DNA of 64,000 nt from Kaistella soli (GTDB lineage Bacteria > Bacteroidota > Bacteroidia > Flavobacteriales > Weeksellaceae): assembly GCF_019038595.1 (NCBI RefSeq), contig NZ_JAHOPF010000005.1, forward strand, positions 303,904-367,903, given 5' to 3'. Both the position numbers and the translations under genes were made by a program. Positions 25,931-35,588 of this stretch are shown piece after piece (position 1 is the stretch's first letter; the number at the start of each line of letters is the position of its first letter). Below the pieces are notes generated by a model. It worked only from the letters and a program-made list of their open reading frames with translations. It did no database searches and was not told the DNA's origin.

Positions 25931-27967
25931 ATGCAAACATCTTCCCAAAACAAACAAATCCTTTTAGTCGGAAACCCGAACGTTGGGAAATCGACAGTCT
26001 TTAATCTGCTCTGCAACAAAAAGCAGAAAACCGGCAATTATGCGGGCGTTACCGTAGCCAGCCATTCCGGAAACTACGAATATAAGGGCGAAAATGTAGA
26101 AGTGGTGGATTTGCCCGGATCTTACAGCGTTTATCCAACTTCGGAAGACGAGGCTATTTTCTCCAAATTTTTAATTGAAGAACAGCAGAATTACATTGGT
26201 GTAGTTTATATCCTGGAAGCTTTAAGTATCAAAAGAGGTTTGCTTCTTTTTCAGCAGATTCAGGATCTGGGAATACCGGTTTTACTTATTGTGAACCAAA
26301 TTGATCAGGCCGAAAGGCGCGGAATCAATATTGATCTAGAGCAACTTTCCAAAGAACTGGGTGTAAAAGTTTTGCAGACCAATGCGAAACAGAATTTAGG
26401 AATTGACGAACTGCGGGAAGAAATTTTTAAGAATAATTTCACGAAATCAGAAACCGTTTCCTTCGAAATTCCATTGGAACAGAAAGGTTTGGTTTTTAAA
26501 ATTTTATCAGAAACGAAAGAGAGCAATCAGTATAAAATCTGGACGCTTCTTTCCTCGGATACTTATATCGGTAAACTGGAAACCGTTAAGGACCAGATGA
26601 ATGATGATGAGGTGAAATGTCTTGTTCCTAAAAGACTTCAGACTCAGGAAACCATCAGACGCTATCAGAGCATTGATAAAATCATTACAAAGGTTTTATC
26701 CAAAAAACCTCAGTTCAAAGAGCTTTTAACGGAGAAATTAGATAAGATTTTAGTGCATAAAGTTTGGGGATATTTAATATTTGCCCTCATACTTTTGGTT
26801 ATTTTCCAAAGCGTTTTCTTTCTGGCAGAATATCCGATGAACTGGATTTCTGATTTTTTCCTCTTTCTTTCCACTTTTGCTAACACTCATCTTCCTGAAG
26901 GTCCTATTAATTCACTTCTCGCAAACGGAATCATTCCGGGAATCGGCGGAATTATGGTTTTCGCACCACAGATCGGAATCCTTTTGTACTTCCTTTATTT
27001 GCTGGAAGATTCCGGTTATATGGCGAGAGTTATCTTTTTAATGGACCGCTTTTTAAGACCTTTCGGACTTAACGGAAAAAGTATCGTTCCTCTTGTTTCA
27101 GGAACTGCGTGCGCCATTCCGGCAATCATGTCGACCAGAAACATCGAGAACGTAAAAGAAAGACTGATTACAATTCTTGTAACACCTTTTATGACCTGCT
27201 CTGCGCGGCTTCCGGTTTACAGTATCATTATCGCTTTAATTATTCCTGATGAGTATTTCGGAGGAATCAGTTACAAGGCTCTGGCATTGATGGCGATGTA
27301 TATTTTGGGATTTGTAACCTCACTGATCGCTTCACTGATTCTTAAAAAATTCATTAAAAATAAAGGAAAATCATTCCTGGTGATGGATTTGCCAACATAT
27401 AAAATGCCGCTTTTCGGTTACGATTTCAAACTGATGCTGGGAAAAGTATGGGAATTTATTACCGGCGCGGGTAAAATTATTTTTATCGTAAGTATATTAA
27501 TTTGGTTTTTCAGTTATTTCGGACCGAAGGAAACACCTGATCAGCTGGTTGCTTCAGATGTGAAACTGGAAAAATCTTACCTCGCGAAAATGGGTAAATC
27601 CATTGAACCTGCCATTGCACCGCTCGGTTATGACTGGAAAATGGGAGTGGGAATCCTCACGAGTTTCGTGGCGAGAGAAGTTTTCGTTGGGACAATGTCT
27701 ACTTTATATTCTCTGGATGACGATGCACCGGAAGGGAAAATAATCGATAAAATGCGTCACGACGTAAAACCCAATGGGGAGAAAGTCTTCAATTTTGCGA
27801 CCGGAATTTCAATTTTGTTTTTCTACGCATTTGCCATGCAATGTGTTTCCACTTTAGCCGTTGTATATAAAGAGACGAAATCGTGGAAATGGACGGCCGC
27901 TCAGCTGTTCGGAATGTCCGGACTTGCCTATATCGCCTCATTCATCGTTTATCAGCTATTAAAATAA
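25931..27967 (+). CDS. feoB: Ferrous iron transport protein B (FeoB)
   Basis: A 678-residue inner-membrane Fe(II) permease with an N-terminal GTPase domain. G motifs: GNPNVGKST (G1, about 14-22), the switch II motif DLPGSYS (G3), NQID (G4). The membrane part has the two Gate-type segments, including the cysteine-bearing SGTACAIPAIMSTRNIENVKER and VTPFMTCSARLPVY written here separately. Several further helices end near the C-terminus. It starts immediately after feoA and its stop codon overlaps the ATG of the small Cys-rich gene by one base, so the three form one tight operon. Confidence 0.97.
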   Translation: MQTSSQNKQILLVGNPNVGKSTVFNLLCNKKQKTGNYAGVTVASHSGNYEYKGENVEVVDLPGSYSVYPTSEDEAIFSKFLIEEQQNYIGVVYILEALSIKRGLLLFQQIQDLGIPVLLIVNQIDQAERRGINIDLEQLSKELGVKVLQTNAKQNLGIDELREEIFKNNFTKSETVSFEIPLEQKGLVFKILSETKESNQYKIWTLLSSDTYIGKLETVKDQMNDDEVKCLVPKRLQTQETIRRYQSIDKIITKVLSKKPQFKELLTEKLDKILVHKVWGYLIFALILLVIFQSVFFLAEYPMNWISDFFLFLSTFANTHLPEGPINSLLANGIIPGIGGIMVFAPQIGILLYFLYLLEDSGYMARVIFLMDRFLRPFGLNGKSIVPLVSGTACAIPAIMSTRNIENVKERLITILVTPFMTCSARLPVYSIIIALIIPDEYFGGISYKALALMAMYILGFVTSLIASLILKKFIKNKGKSFLVMDLPTYKMPLFGYDFKLMLGKVWEFITGAGKIIFIVSILIWFFSYFGPKETPDQLVASDVKLEKSYLAKMGKSIEPAIAPLGYDWKMGVGILTSFVAREVFVGTMSTLYSLDDDAPEGKIIDKMRHDVKPNGEKVFNFATGISILFFYAFAMQCVSTLAVVYKETKSWKWTAAQLFGMSGLAYIASFIVYQLLK

Positions 27968-28119
27968 TGGATAATTCTTTGATTTTACAGTATCTGATTA
28001 TTGCAGCAATTGTTTTGTTTGCAGCATATTCTCTGTTTAAAATGATCAGGAAAAATTTCACTTCCAAAAAGTTTAAAAAAGGCAAACCGGGCTGTGATTC
28101 AGATTGCGGCTGTTCATAA
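27967..28119 (+). CDS. FeoB-associated Cys-rich membrane protein
   Basis: A 50-residue protein: one membrane helix (about 6-24, LQYLIIAAIVLFAAYSLFKM) and a short basic tail ending in a Cys-rich motif GCDSDCGCS. The ATG at 27967 overlaps the feoB stop (TAATG), which fixes the start; a longer frame from 27883 inside feoB is not used. Small Cys-rich proteins of this type accompany FeoB in Bacteroidota and are thought to help Fe(II) transfer, much as FeoC does elsewhere. That role is inferred. Confidence 0.85.
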   Translation: MDNSLILQYLIIAAIVLFAAYSLFKMIRKNFTSKKFKKGKPGCDSDCGCS

Positions 28120-28149
28120 GAAATTCATTTTCCCCTATTTATTTATTCG

Positions 28150-28157
28150 TATTTTTG
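28150..28157 (+). promoter_or_regulatory. -7 promoter element of glmM
   Basis: Exact TATTTTTG, 37 bases before the ATG of glmM. Confidence 0.65.
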
Positions 28158-28194
28158 CACCAATTTAAATCTCTAATTTAAAATCAATTAGGCA

Positions 28195-29577
28195 ATGTCT
28201 TTAATCAAAAGTATATCAGGAATCCGCGGAACTATTGGTGGAAAAGTGAATGAAAACCTTACTCCGCTAGATGTAGTGAAATTTACGTCGGCTTTCGGAA
28301 CCTGGCTTCAGAATAATAAGAACAAAAAGAATTTAACACTTGTAGTGGGCAGAGATGCCAGAATTTCAGGTGCAATGGTGAATTCTTTGGTTACCGCAAC
28401 TTTACAGGGTTTGGGAATTCATGTCGTTGATTTGGGACTTTCTACAACGCCAACCGTTGAGGTGATGGTTCCTGAACTGAATGCTGACGGCGGAATTATT
28501 TTAACCGCTTCCCACAATCCAAAACAGTGGAATGCACTGAAATTACTGAATGAAAAAGGAGAATTCATTACCGGAGAAAACGGTGCTGAAGTTTTGGCTT
28601 TAGCGGAGAATGAAGATTTCAATTATGCGGAAGTAGATGATTTAGGAAAATATGAAACCCGTGACGACGGTTTTGATATTCATATCAGAAAAATCCTGGA
28701 TTTGCCGATGGTAGATGCAGAAATTATAAAAAGTAAAAAGTTTAAGATTGTCGTAGATGCGGTAAATTCAACCGGTGGAATTGCAATTCCGCAGCTTCTG
28801 GAAAAACTGGGCTGTGAAGTGATAAAACTTTACTGCGAACCAAACGGACAGTTTCCTCACAATCCGGAACCGTTAAAAGAACATTTGGGAGATATCTGCG
28901 AACTCGTGAAAAAGGAGAAAGCAGATTTGGGAATCGTTGTGGATCCTGACGTTGACCGTTTGGCTTTAGTCGACGAAAACGGCGAACTTTTCGGTGAAGA
29001 ATACACTTTAGTGGCAGTTGCGGATTATCTTTTGAGAAACAAGAAAGGTGCTGTTGTATCCAATCTCTCTTCCAGCCGCGCATTGGGAGATGTAGCGAAG
29101 AGTTTAAATTCGGAATATTTTGCGAGCGCTGTCGGAGAAGTGAATGTAGTGACGCTGATGAAGGAGAAAAACGCTGTAATTGGCGGTGAAGGAAACGGCG
29201 GAATCATTTATCCTGATCTTCATTACGGTAGAGATTCTTTAGTGGGTGTGGCCTTGTTTTTGACGCATTTGGCGAAAGAAAACAAAACCGTTTCCGAGCT
29301 TAGAACAACTTATCCGGGTTATTTTATGGGTAAAAATAAAATTGAACTCACTCCCGATATTGATGTTGACGCCCTTTTAACTAAAATGGAAAAGGAGTAT
29401 CAAAATGAAAAGATTTCTACTGTTGACGGTGTAAAAATCGATTTTGAAAAGAACTGGGTTCATTTAAGAAAATCCAATACCGAACCGATTATCAGGATTT
29501 ATACCGAAGCATTTTCTCAGGAAGAAGCTGACAGCCTTGGAAATCAGATGATTGAGAAAATAAAAAGTTTGATTTAA
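28195..29577 (+). CDS. glmM: Phosphoglucosamine mutase
   Basis: Converts glucosamine 6-phosphate to glucosamine 1-phosphate, feeding UDP-GlcNAc for peptidoglycan and other glycans. The 460-residue alpha-D-phosphohexomutase has the active serine Ser106 in TASHNP, the metal loop DPDVDR (about 250-255), the sugar loop GEGNGG and the phosphate loop RKSNTEP near the C-terminus. The pattern fits the GlmM/phosphomannomutase group used by Bacteroidota; phosphomannomutase activity is a possible alternative. It is monocistronic with its own promoter. Confidence 0.9.
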   Translation: MSLIKSISGIRGTIGGKVNENLTPLDVVKFTSAFGTWLQNNKNKKNLTLVVGRDARISGAMVNSLVTATLQGLGIHVVDLGLSTTPTVEVMVPELNADGGIILTASHNPKQWNALKLLNEKGEFITGENGAEVLALAENEDFNYAEVDDLGKYETRDDGFDIHIRKILDLPMVDAEIIKSKKFKIVVDAVNSTGGIAIPQLLEKLGCEVIKLYCEPNGQFPHNPEPLKEHLGDICELVKKEKADLGIVVDPDVDRLALVDENGELFGEEYTLVAVADYLLRNKKGAVVSNLSSSRALGDVAKSLNSEYFASAVGEVNVVTLMKEKNAVIGGEGNGGIIYPDLHYGRDSLVGVALFLTHLAKENKTVSELRTTYPGYFMGKNKIELTPDIDVDALLTKMEKEYQNEKISTVDGVKIDFEKNWVHLRKSNTEPIIRIYTEAFSQEEADSLGNQMIEKIKSLI

Positions 29578-29675
29578 AATTAAATATTTTTATTAAATTT
29601 AATAAGTTTAAATAAATAGTTTTTTCAAAGTTCAGAAGGAATTTTTAAACATTGAAAAGACGGTGAGATAACACA

Positions 29676-31046
29676 TTGGAAGAATTTTTTGAAAACGAAC
29701 TTGTAAAAAAGTTCGAAGAAATGGTGGAAAATAATGACGAGCTGTACTTCGAAACCGAAGAATACGAGGACATTATTATCTATTATCTGGAGATGGGGGA
29801 TATTTCTTTCGCAGAAATGGCAACAAATTATGCGCTGAAACTTCATCCGAATTCTCTGGAATTAAAGATTAAAAAATTCGAGGTCTATCTGGAACTCGAA
29901 AATTATACACAGGCCAAGGAACTGATGCAGGAACTGAAGGAATCTTCAATGGAAAGTACAGATTTCATGGTATGCTGCGCAAAATATTATTCAAACCTTG
30001 GCAACCCACGAAGAGCGATCGAATATTGCGAAAAAGCGCTGGAACTGGAAGAAGAAGAAAACTTTCTGCACAACTTTATCGCGGACGAATACGTTAATCT
30101 GGAAGATCCGTTTAATGCGCTGAAGCATTACAAACTGGCTTTGAAATTTGATCAGGAGGATGAATATTCATTAGAAAATGTGATGTTCTGCTACAACCAG
30201 CTGAAAAGAAGTGACGAAGCAATTGAATTTCTGAACGGTTATCTCGATCAGTTTGCCTTTTCCGAAACTGCATGGTATGAATACGGACAGTTTTATTTCA
30301 ACCGAAAAAACTACGAGGAAGCCATTAAAGGATTCGATTATCTTCTGGCGATAAATCCTCAGTCTGTTGGAGTTTATGCCAATAAAGCGGCATGTTTCGA
30401 AGCGATGGGAGAGTGGCTGAAGGCGATCTCTGTTTATGAAGAAATGCTTGAACTGGAATACACCAAATCTTTTACTTTTTATAAAATCGGTCTGTGTTAT
30501 AAAGAAAACAAGCAGCCGGTTCAGGCACTTAATGCTTTTCAGAAATCTTTGAGAGATGATCCTCAGTTTTATCTTTCGATGATGGAACAGTCATATATTT
30601 ATGAGGAGATGGGCGGTATGAAAGAAGCGCTGCACTTTGCAAAAGAAGCGGTTTCAATGAACGGCAGCAATCTGGATTATCAGAAAAGACTGGCTTACCT
30701 GTATATCGATTCAGGGAAGTTTGAAGAAAGTTTGGAATGCCTTAAAAAACTTGTGGATTTCGAACCAACGAGATTTTATAATTGGTACGCCTATTCTGAA
30801 GTACTGATGCTGATTGGAGATTATGAAGATGCGATTTCAGTTCTGAAAAACGCTACAAAAATGCATAACAGAGCCGAACTTTATTACCAGCTGAGCAATT
30901 GTTATTTCCACATGAATAACCAAAAAGAAGGAAGGAAAGTACTTTCTTCAGCCCTGGATCTTGACCCGAATCTTCTGGAAGATATGAAACAGAAATATCC
31001 TTTTATCAAAGAAGAAGCTGATAAAGTAAAAGCTAAAAAGAAATAA
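29676..31046 (+). CDS. Tetratricopeptide repeat protein
   Basis: A 456-residue cytosolic protein made almost wholly of TPR helices (repeats about every 34 residues from 40 to 440, e.g. NPRRAIEYCEKALEL, DPFNALKHYKLALKF, NYEEAIKGFDYLL). A TTG at 29676 is the start: an in-frame TGA at 29664-29666 blocks an extension and the next ATG (codon 16) would trim a conserved N-terminus. The protein is widely kept in Chryseobacterium relatives but has no known function; a scaffold role is inferred. It converges with coaX across a terminator. Confidence 0.88.
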   Translation: MEEFFENELVKKFEEMVENNDELYFETEEYEDIIIYYLEMGDISFAEMATNYALKLHPNSLELKIKKFEVYLELENYTQAKELMQELKESSMESTDFMVCCAKYYSNLGNPRRAIEYCEKALELEEEENFLHNFIADEYVNLEDPFNALKHYKLALKFDQEDEYSLENVMFCYNQLKRSDEAIEFLNGYLDQFAFSETAWYEYGQFYFNRKNYEEAIKGFDYLLAINPQSVGVYANKAACFEAMGEWLKAISVYEEMLELEYTKSFTFYKIGLCYKENKQPVQALNAFQKSLRDDPQFYLSMMEQSYIYEEMGGMKEALHFAKEAVSMNGSNLDYQKRLAYLYIDSGKFEESLECLKKLVDFEPTRFYNWYAYSEVLMLIGDYEDAISVLKNATKMHNRAELYYQLSNCYFHMNNQKEGRKVLSSALDLDPNLLEDMKQKYPFIKEEADKVKAKKK

Positions 31047-31063
31047 TTTAATTAAATATCAAT

Positions 31064-31093
31064 AAAAAACGCGCCCGAAAGGACGCGTTTTTT
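31064..31093. terminator. Bidirectional terminator TPR gene / coaX
   Basis: AAAACGCGcCC / GGaCGCGTTTT hairpin with A and T flanks between two convergent genes. Confidence 0.85.
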
Positions 31094-31123
31094 ATTTTTA
31101 AACAGCTTTTGAATGGTTTTCTT

Positions 31124-31882
31124 TCAAAGATCTTTGCCTAAATAGTACAGACCTTTCAAGGTGTGTAAACGGTCTGCAACATGTATTTTATCGGTAAGAG
31201 GTTTATAAACATGCGAAACCCCGCCAGTTGCCACTACGAAACAGTCATCCTGAACTTCTTCATTGATCCGGTCGATAAAACCTTCCACCATTCCCAGAAA
31301 TCCGTAAACCATTCCGCTCTGCATGCAGGCAACAGTATCCAAACCAAGAACTTTTTTTGGCTTAATCAGTTCAATTTCCGGTAATTGCGCGGTGTCATGA
31401 ATTAAGGAATTCAGGGAAGTGATAATACCCGGAGCGATAATTACGCCCAAAGCTTCTCCTTTCTCATCAATACAGCTTGCGGTTAAAGCTGTCCCGAAAT
31501 CGAAAATAATTTTCTTTCCGTTTGGATAAAGATGATGTGCAGCAACAAGGTTTGCATAGATGTCTGTACCCATCTGTTTTGATTTGGGCTGTACTCCGGA
31601 AGGTGTATTTCTGCTTACCGTAACAGGTTTTTTACCGTGGATTTTCTGTATGGCTCTTGTGATGTCGTAGGTGAGCTGCGGAACTACAGAACCTATAATA
31701 ATCTGATCGATGTTGGCGGCATCAATTTTATGCGTCTGATACATCATCATAAACTGCATCTGCAGTTCATCGCTGGTTCGGTAAGGTTTGGTATTGAGAA
31801 TCCAGGAAATATCGCAGTTCTCTTCATTAAACAGCCCGAATCTGATGTTCGTGTTTCCGATGTTGATTACAATGGAATTCAT
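31124..31882 (-). CDS. coaX: Type III pantothenate kinase (CoaX)
   Basis: Phosphorylates pantothenate, the first committed step of CoA synthesis; ASKHA fold and not inhibited by CoA. The 252 residues include the N-terminal phosphate-binding loop INIGNTN, GTDIYANL with catalytic Asp107, and DFGTALTAS. In the first loop the usual aspartate (DxGNT) is Asn7. It is 14 bases from the M1 peptidase gene, which lies upstream, so the two may be co-transcribed. Start ATG at 31882 gives the typical N-terminus. Confidence 0.94.
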   Translation of the reverse strand: MNSIVINIGNTNIRFGLFNEENCDISWILNTKPYRTSDELQMQFMMMYQTHKIDAANIDQIIIGSVVPQLTYDITRAIQKIHGKKPVTVSRNTPSGVQPKSKQMGTDIYANLVAAHHLYPNGKKIIFDFGTALTASCIDEKGEALGVIIAPGIITSLNSLIHDTAQLPEIELIKPKKVLGLDTVACMQSGMVYGFLGMVEGFIDRINEEVQDDCFVVATGGVSHVYKPLTDKIHVADRLHTLKGLYYLGKDL

Positions 31883-31896
31883 TTTGATACCTTAAA

Positions 31897-33741
31897 TTAC
31901 TTTACTTCTACAAAATTATCTTCCGGATTCACATCCGCTAACCGCTGGGAAAAATCAATTCCCAAGGCAGCAATCTGAGATTTGCTGTAAGGTATTGTGA
32001 ACGTATATTCCTTCTGCGTCCATGGCCAGAAATTCAGTGTTTTGAAATCACCGTAAATATCTTTGGATTTCCAGACATGAGTCATATTCAGTGGAATTTG
32101 GTAGTTAACGAATTTTTTATCTTTTGTTAAAACAGAAAAATCAATAGGCATTGGGATCTGACCTTTATTTTCTAAAGTTATAGTCGTGGAATTGGTGTCA
32201 TACTTTACATTTTTAACAGCATAATCTATAGTTTTCGTACTGTTAATCCAGTAATTATGGAACCATTTAAGATCCATTCCCGAAATTTTCTGTGCAATAT
32301 GCATAAAGTCACGGTCCGTAGGATGCTTCAGTTTCCATTGGTTATAGAATTCTTTCATCACTAAAGAAAGATTCTGCTCCCCGATAATATAACCCAGCTG
32401 AACAAGAAACAAATCACCTTTCACATATGACGCAATCGAGTAAGCGCTTCCGTTGTCATGGTGATCAGCGAGCCACGCAGCAGGCTCTTCTTTTCCGGTT
32501 TTAGTGAAATTGACATACGACTTAATGGAGCCCACGAAAGGATTCGCTGCCGGCTCTTTAGGCGGGAAAAGCTGATGCATAACATAATCGTCATAATAAC
32601 TTGTGAAACCTTCATCCATCCACGGTCTTACGCTTTCGTTATAAGCTAAGATCTGTTGGTTATAGGAATGTCCGCCTTCGTGAACCATTAATCCTACCAA
32701 TCCTTCCAGTGATCGGCCTTCGCCTAGAATCATGGTGCACATTCCGTATTCCATGCCGCCGTCGCCGCCCTGTATAAAGGAATAAGAGGGGTAAACATAT
32801 CTTCCGAACGACGCATTCATCAGCTGAAAGAATTTGGTTACATAAGGTTTTGATTCTTCCCAGAACTTTGTTTTCTCAGATTTTTGGTAAACATAAAATA
32901 CCTTCGGGCCATCTAAAACGGTGAAAGATTCAACGGTATAATCGCGGTCGGCAGCCCAGGCGAAATCCAGAAGGTTTTTAGCCGTCCAGCGCCATATTGC
33001 TTTATTTTTATTATCTGTTTTAATGTTCGCGTTCGCATCGTAACCTTTTACTTCCAGGGGATTTTCTAAGGTTCCTCCGGCTCCTATAATGTAATCCTTA
33101 TCAATTTTAATGCTCACATCGAAGTCAGCAAAAGGTGCATGGAATTCTCTTCCTATATAATCGAAAGTTGCCCAGCCGTCATAATCGTATTCAGCGATCT
33201 TTGGATACCACTGCGTCATGGTCATATCAATTCCTTCACGGTTGTTTCTTCCGGCTCTGCGGATCTGCTGAGGAACTACAGCGTCCCATTCCATGGTAAA
33301 TGTGGTGGATGAATTCGGTTTTAAAGGAGTATTTAGTTCAACCTTCATAATGGTTTCCTGGATCTCAAACTTCAGATCCTTTCCGTTTTGTCTGATCCAG
33401 TGAATATTTTGTGCGCCTTTTTCATTTTCCGGGATTGAAGCCAGTCTTGAAATTCCGTTAACCTGCAACCTTGAGTCGCCATTTTTTCCCTGGTTCTGAA
33501 CCCTTTGATCCATCATAGAACCAGGTTTGAAGGCATTCCAGTAGAGGTGAAAATAAACTGTTTTCAGTTCGTCGGGCGAATTGTTGGTATAGGTTAAGGT
33601 CTGATTGCCTTTGTAAGTGAAATTCTGTGCATTGACATCAATATCCATTTTGTATTTTGCAGATTGCTGATAGTAAGCGTTTTGCTGCGCCGAAAATATT
33701 CCGAAAACGAAAGTAAGAATAACGAGAAGTCCTTTGTTCAT
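31897..33741 (-). CDS. Secreted M1-family metallopeptidase
   Basis: A 614-residue exported aminopeptidase-like enzyme. Signal peptide ends near SAQ (17-19). The gluzincin site is complete: His354-Glu355-x-x-His358 in VHEGGHS and the third ligand Glu377 in DEGFT. The exopeptidase-type motif GGDGGMEYG (325-333) precedes it. The N-terminal half is the beta-sandwich of M1 enzymes; a small beta domain closes the C-terminus. It probably trims peptides in the periplasm or outside the cell. Its relationship to the downstream coaX is spacing only. A near-match promoter (TATCTTTC) is upstream. Confidence 0.93.
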   Translation of the reverse strand: MNKGLLVILTFVFGIFSAQQNAYYQQSAKYKMDIDVNAQNFTYKGNQTLTYTNNSPDELKTVYFHLYWNAFKPGSMMDQRVQNQGKNGDSRLQVNGISRLASIPENEKGAQNIHWIRQNGKDLKFEIQETIMKVELNTPLKPNSSTTFTMEWDAVVPQQIRRAGRNNREGIDMTMTQWYPKIAEYDYDGWATFDYIGREFHAPFADFDVSIKIDKDYIIGAGGTLENPLEVKGYDANANIKTDNKNKAIWRWTAKNLLDFAWAADRDYTVESFTVLDGPKVFYVYQKSEKTKFWEESKPYVTKFFQLMNASFGRYVYPSYSFIQGGDGGMEYGMCTMILGEGRSLEGLVGLMVHEGGHSYNQQILAYNESVRPWMDEGFTSYYDDYVMHQLFPPKEPAANPFVGSIKSYVNFTKTGKEEPAAWLADHHDNGSAYSIASYVKGDLFLVQLGYIIGEQNLSLVMKEFYNQWKLKHPTDRDFMHIAQKISGMDLKWFHNYWINSTKTIDYAVKNVKYDTNSTTITLENKGQIPMPIDFSVLTKDKKFVNYQIPLNMTHVWKSKDIYGDFKTLNFWPWTQKEYTFTIPYSKSQIAALGIDFSQRLADVNPEDNFVEVK

Positions 33742-33879
33742 GTTAAAATAATTTTGATTGGGAAAGATAAGGAATTTTGGTTTTACCGGAAAAAGTTAAG
33801 TTTTGGATTCAGGCGAGTAAAAATAAAAACCCTTCCAGAAGAAATACTGAAAGGGCTGATGTAAATTTGAGTAAAAACT

Positions 33880-35565
33880 TTATTTTTTCTCTGACGGTTT
33901 TGCGCTCATCAGAATTTTCTCTAAAATTCTTAAAGTAATGAGGTAAGTCGGTTTTACTCCCGTAAGACCAAGTCCGCCGGAAGAGAGAGTAGATCCGGTC
34001 TCCAGAGGATTGTCCGAAGCGTAATAAGCATACATTACAAAAAGGTCTTCCGAGATATGATGACGGATTTTCGAAGCCACCTGAATGGCTTTCTGATAAT
34101 GCGCCCCTTCCATTTCCAGCCCGATTGCCTTCCACGAAGTATCCATGAAATATCTTAAAATGTCTTTGTTCTGAAGCGACGTTCCGAGAACGGTAACCAT
34201 TCCGCCTTCGAATGCCTGAAGATCATCATCTTCAAAATCTTCAAGTTTCAAAGCGTTTTCAAACGGATAGTTATCTGCAGTTCCTTCAAATACGTGAGAA
34301 GTAGGAATCATAATATCTCCTTTTCCTCCCATTAAAATCCCCGCTTTACCCATAATTGAAATAGATTTCACTTTCATGGTGTAAATTTCGCCGTTGTAAT
34401 CGTAAGGGCGAAGAAGCTCGTCCATGATTTCATAGGCCTGCTCACCGAAAGCATAATCAAAAACCATCACCACATCATCGCCGGAAAATTTTAAACCTCC
34501 GAACGGGGTGTTTTTTAAATCGGTTTTCGCAAGATCAATAATCTGCACATCGATATTACTTCCGCTTTGGTCATCGATATAAATTAAGCCCGCTTTCTGA
34601 GAATGTGCAAGCACCTTTTCCTGCAGCGATTTTTTGTTGGAGATTTCTTCGTAAAGCTTGAAGTCCACATCTTTTGTTGCTTTTTTTCCTACTGCATCAT
34701 TGGCGTAAAGCATGTTTTTCACAGAGTGCATGTTGGCGGAAATAATGTGCAGAGGTCTCATCTGCAGATTGTTTTCTGCTAAAACCTGTTTTACTTTATT
34801 CGCCCATTTTTCACCGAAGAAATGATGACCAACTCTTTCGCGGAGTATTGCAGAGAAGTGAACTTCGCGTTCTCTAATCTTTTTATTGTCATTAAAGCTT
34901 TCGTTTCCAAGATGGTAAACGATTTTGAAAAGACGGTCCGGATTTGCATCGTCACCGAAATTATTATAAGCATTTAAAGTTTCATCAAAAGTTCTTCCCA
35001 AAAGTGAAGAAAGATGAATGAGTGCTACTTCTTTCTCCTTTCTGCTGAATTTTTTCTCGCCTTTCGCAACTTCTTCAATGATTTTCCAGGCGCGTGTCGG
35101 CTTGTCGTTTTCATCAGAAATAAACGCAAGATTTCTAATTTTATCAGCTTCTATATATAAGAAGGTAAGGTGAGTAAGGATATCGTAGATTTCGGAACGG
35201 CCCAGGAGAACTTCGATATTCATCTGGTGTTCATCGATTCGGTAGCAGTTTCTGCGTCTTTTCTTCGGAACAATAACTTCAAAACTGCCTTTTTCAAAGC
35301 CTTCATCAGAAGTTAAGTGGATGAATGAACATTCCTCAATTCCCTCAGGCAGACGATCCAGAACATAAAGAAGTCCGTCTAACTCTATTTTGTTGGGAAC
35401 GCCCATTGTTCCGTAAATTTCAGGGTTGATGGTCGTTAATAAAGACCGGAGACTTTCGCCGGAGATTCCGGAAGGTTTGAAAAAACCGCGATAGAATAAG
35501 TGTCGCATAGAAACATAAAGTCGCTCGATTGCTTCTGTAGTTTCCCGTGCACGTGAATTTACCAT
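33880..35565 (-). CDS. DUF6909-type protein, C-terminal half resembling nucleoside phosphorylase/AMP nucleosidase
   Basis: 561 residues from the ATG at 35565; an in-frame TTG at 35583 falls inside the -7 element and cannot start translation. The N-terminal half (about 1-350) is unfamiliar, with conserved-looking MRHLFYRGFF and HIISANMHSV. Residues about 364-525 carry the order of motifs seen in the PNP/UDP phosphorylase superfamily: a VVMVFDYAFGEQA strand-helix, SISIMGKAGILMGGKGDIMIP (401-420), the MExEG-type GLEMEGAHYQKA (482-493) and YASDNPLETG (515-524), which matches the catalytic SD motif (Asp518). No signal peptide. Divergent from GSIII. A purine-nucleotide-related reaction is an inference from motifs. 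Confidence 0.78.
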   Translation of the reverse strand: MVNSRARETTEAIERLYVSMRHLFYRGFFKPSGISGESLRSLLTTINPEIYGTMGVPNKIELDGLLYVLDRLPEGIEECSFIHLTSDEGFEKGSFEVIVPKKRRRNCYRIDEHQMNIEVLLGRSEIYDILTHLTFLYIEADKIRNLAFISDENDKPTRAWKIIEEVAKGEKKFSRKEKEVALIHLSSLLGRTFDETLNAYNNFGDDANPDRLFKIVYHLGNESFNDNKKIREREVHFSAILRERVGHHFFGEKWANKVKQVLAENNLQMRPLHIISANMHSVKNMLYANDAVGKKATKDVDFKLYEEISNKKSLQEKVLAHSQKAGLIYIDDQSGSNIDVQIIDLAKTDLKNTPFGGLKFSGDDVVMVFDYAFGEQAYEIMDELLRPYDYNGEIYTMKVKSISIMGKAGILMGGKGDIMIPTSHVFEGTADNYPFENALKLEDFEDDDLQAFEGGMVTVLGTSLQNKDILRYFMDTSWKAIGLEMEGAHYQKAIQVASKIRHHISEDLFVMYAYYASDNPLETGSTLSSGGLGLTGVKPTYLITLRILEKILMSAKPSEKK

Positions 35566-35580
35566 AGGTGTATCTTTTGG

Positions 35581-35588
35581 CAAATATA
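35581..35588 (-). promoter_or_regulatory. -7 promoter element of the DUF6909-type gene
   Basis: Minus strand TATATTTG, exact. It lies 15 bases upstream of the chosen ATG and over the alternative TTG start, so it decides the start. Confidence 0.65.

Noticed and set aside
28742..29083. 113-codon minus-strand frame in glmM
   Set aside because: Arg/Pro-rich antisense shadow of a well-supported enzyme gene.
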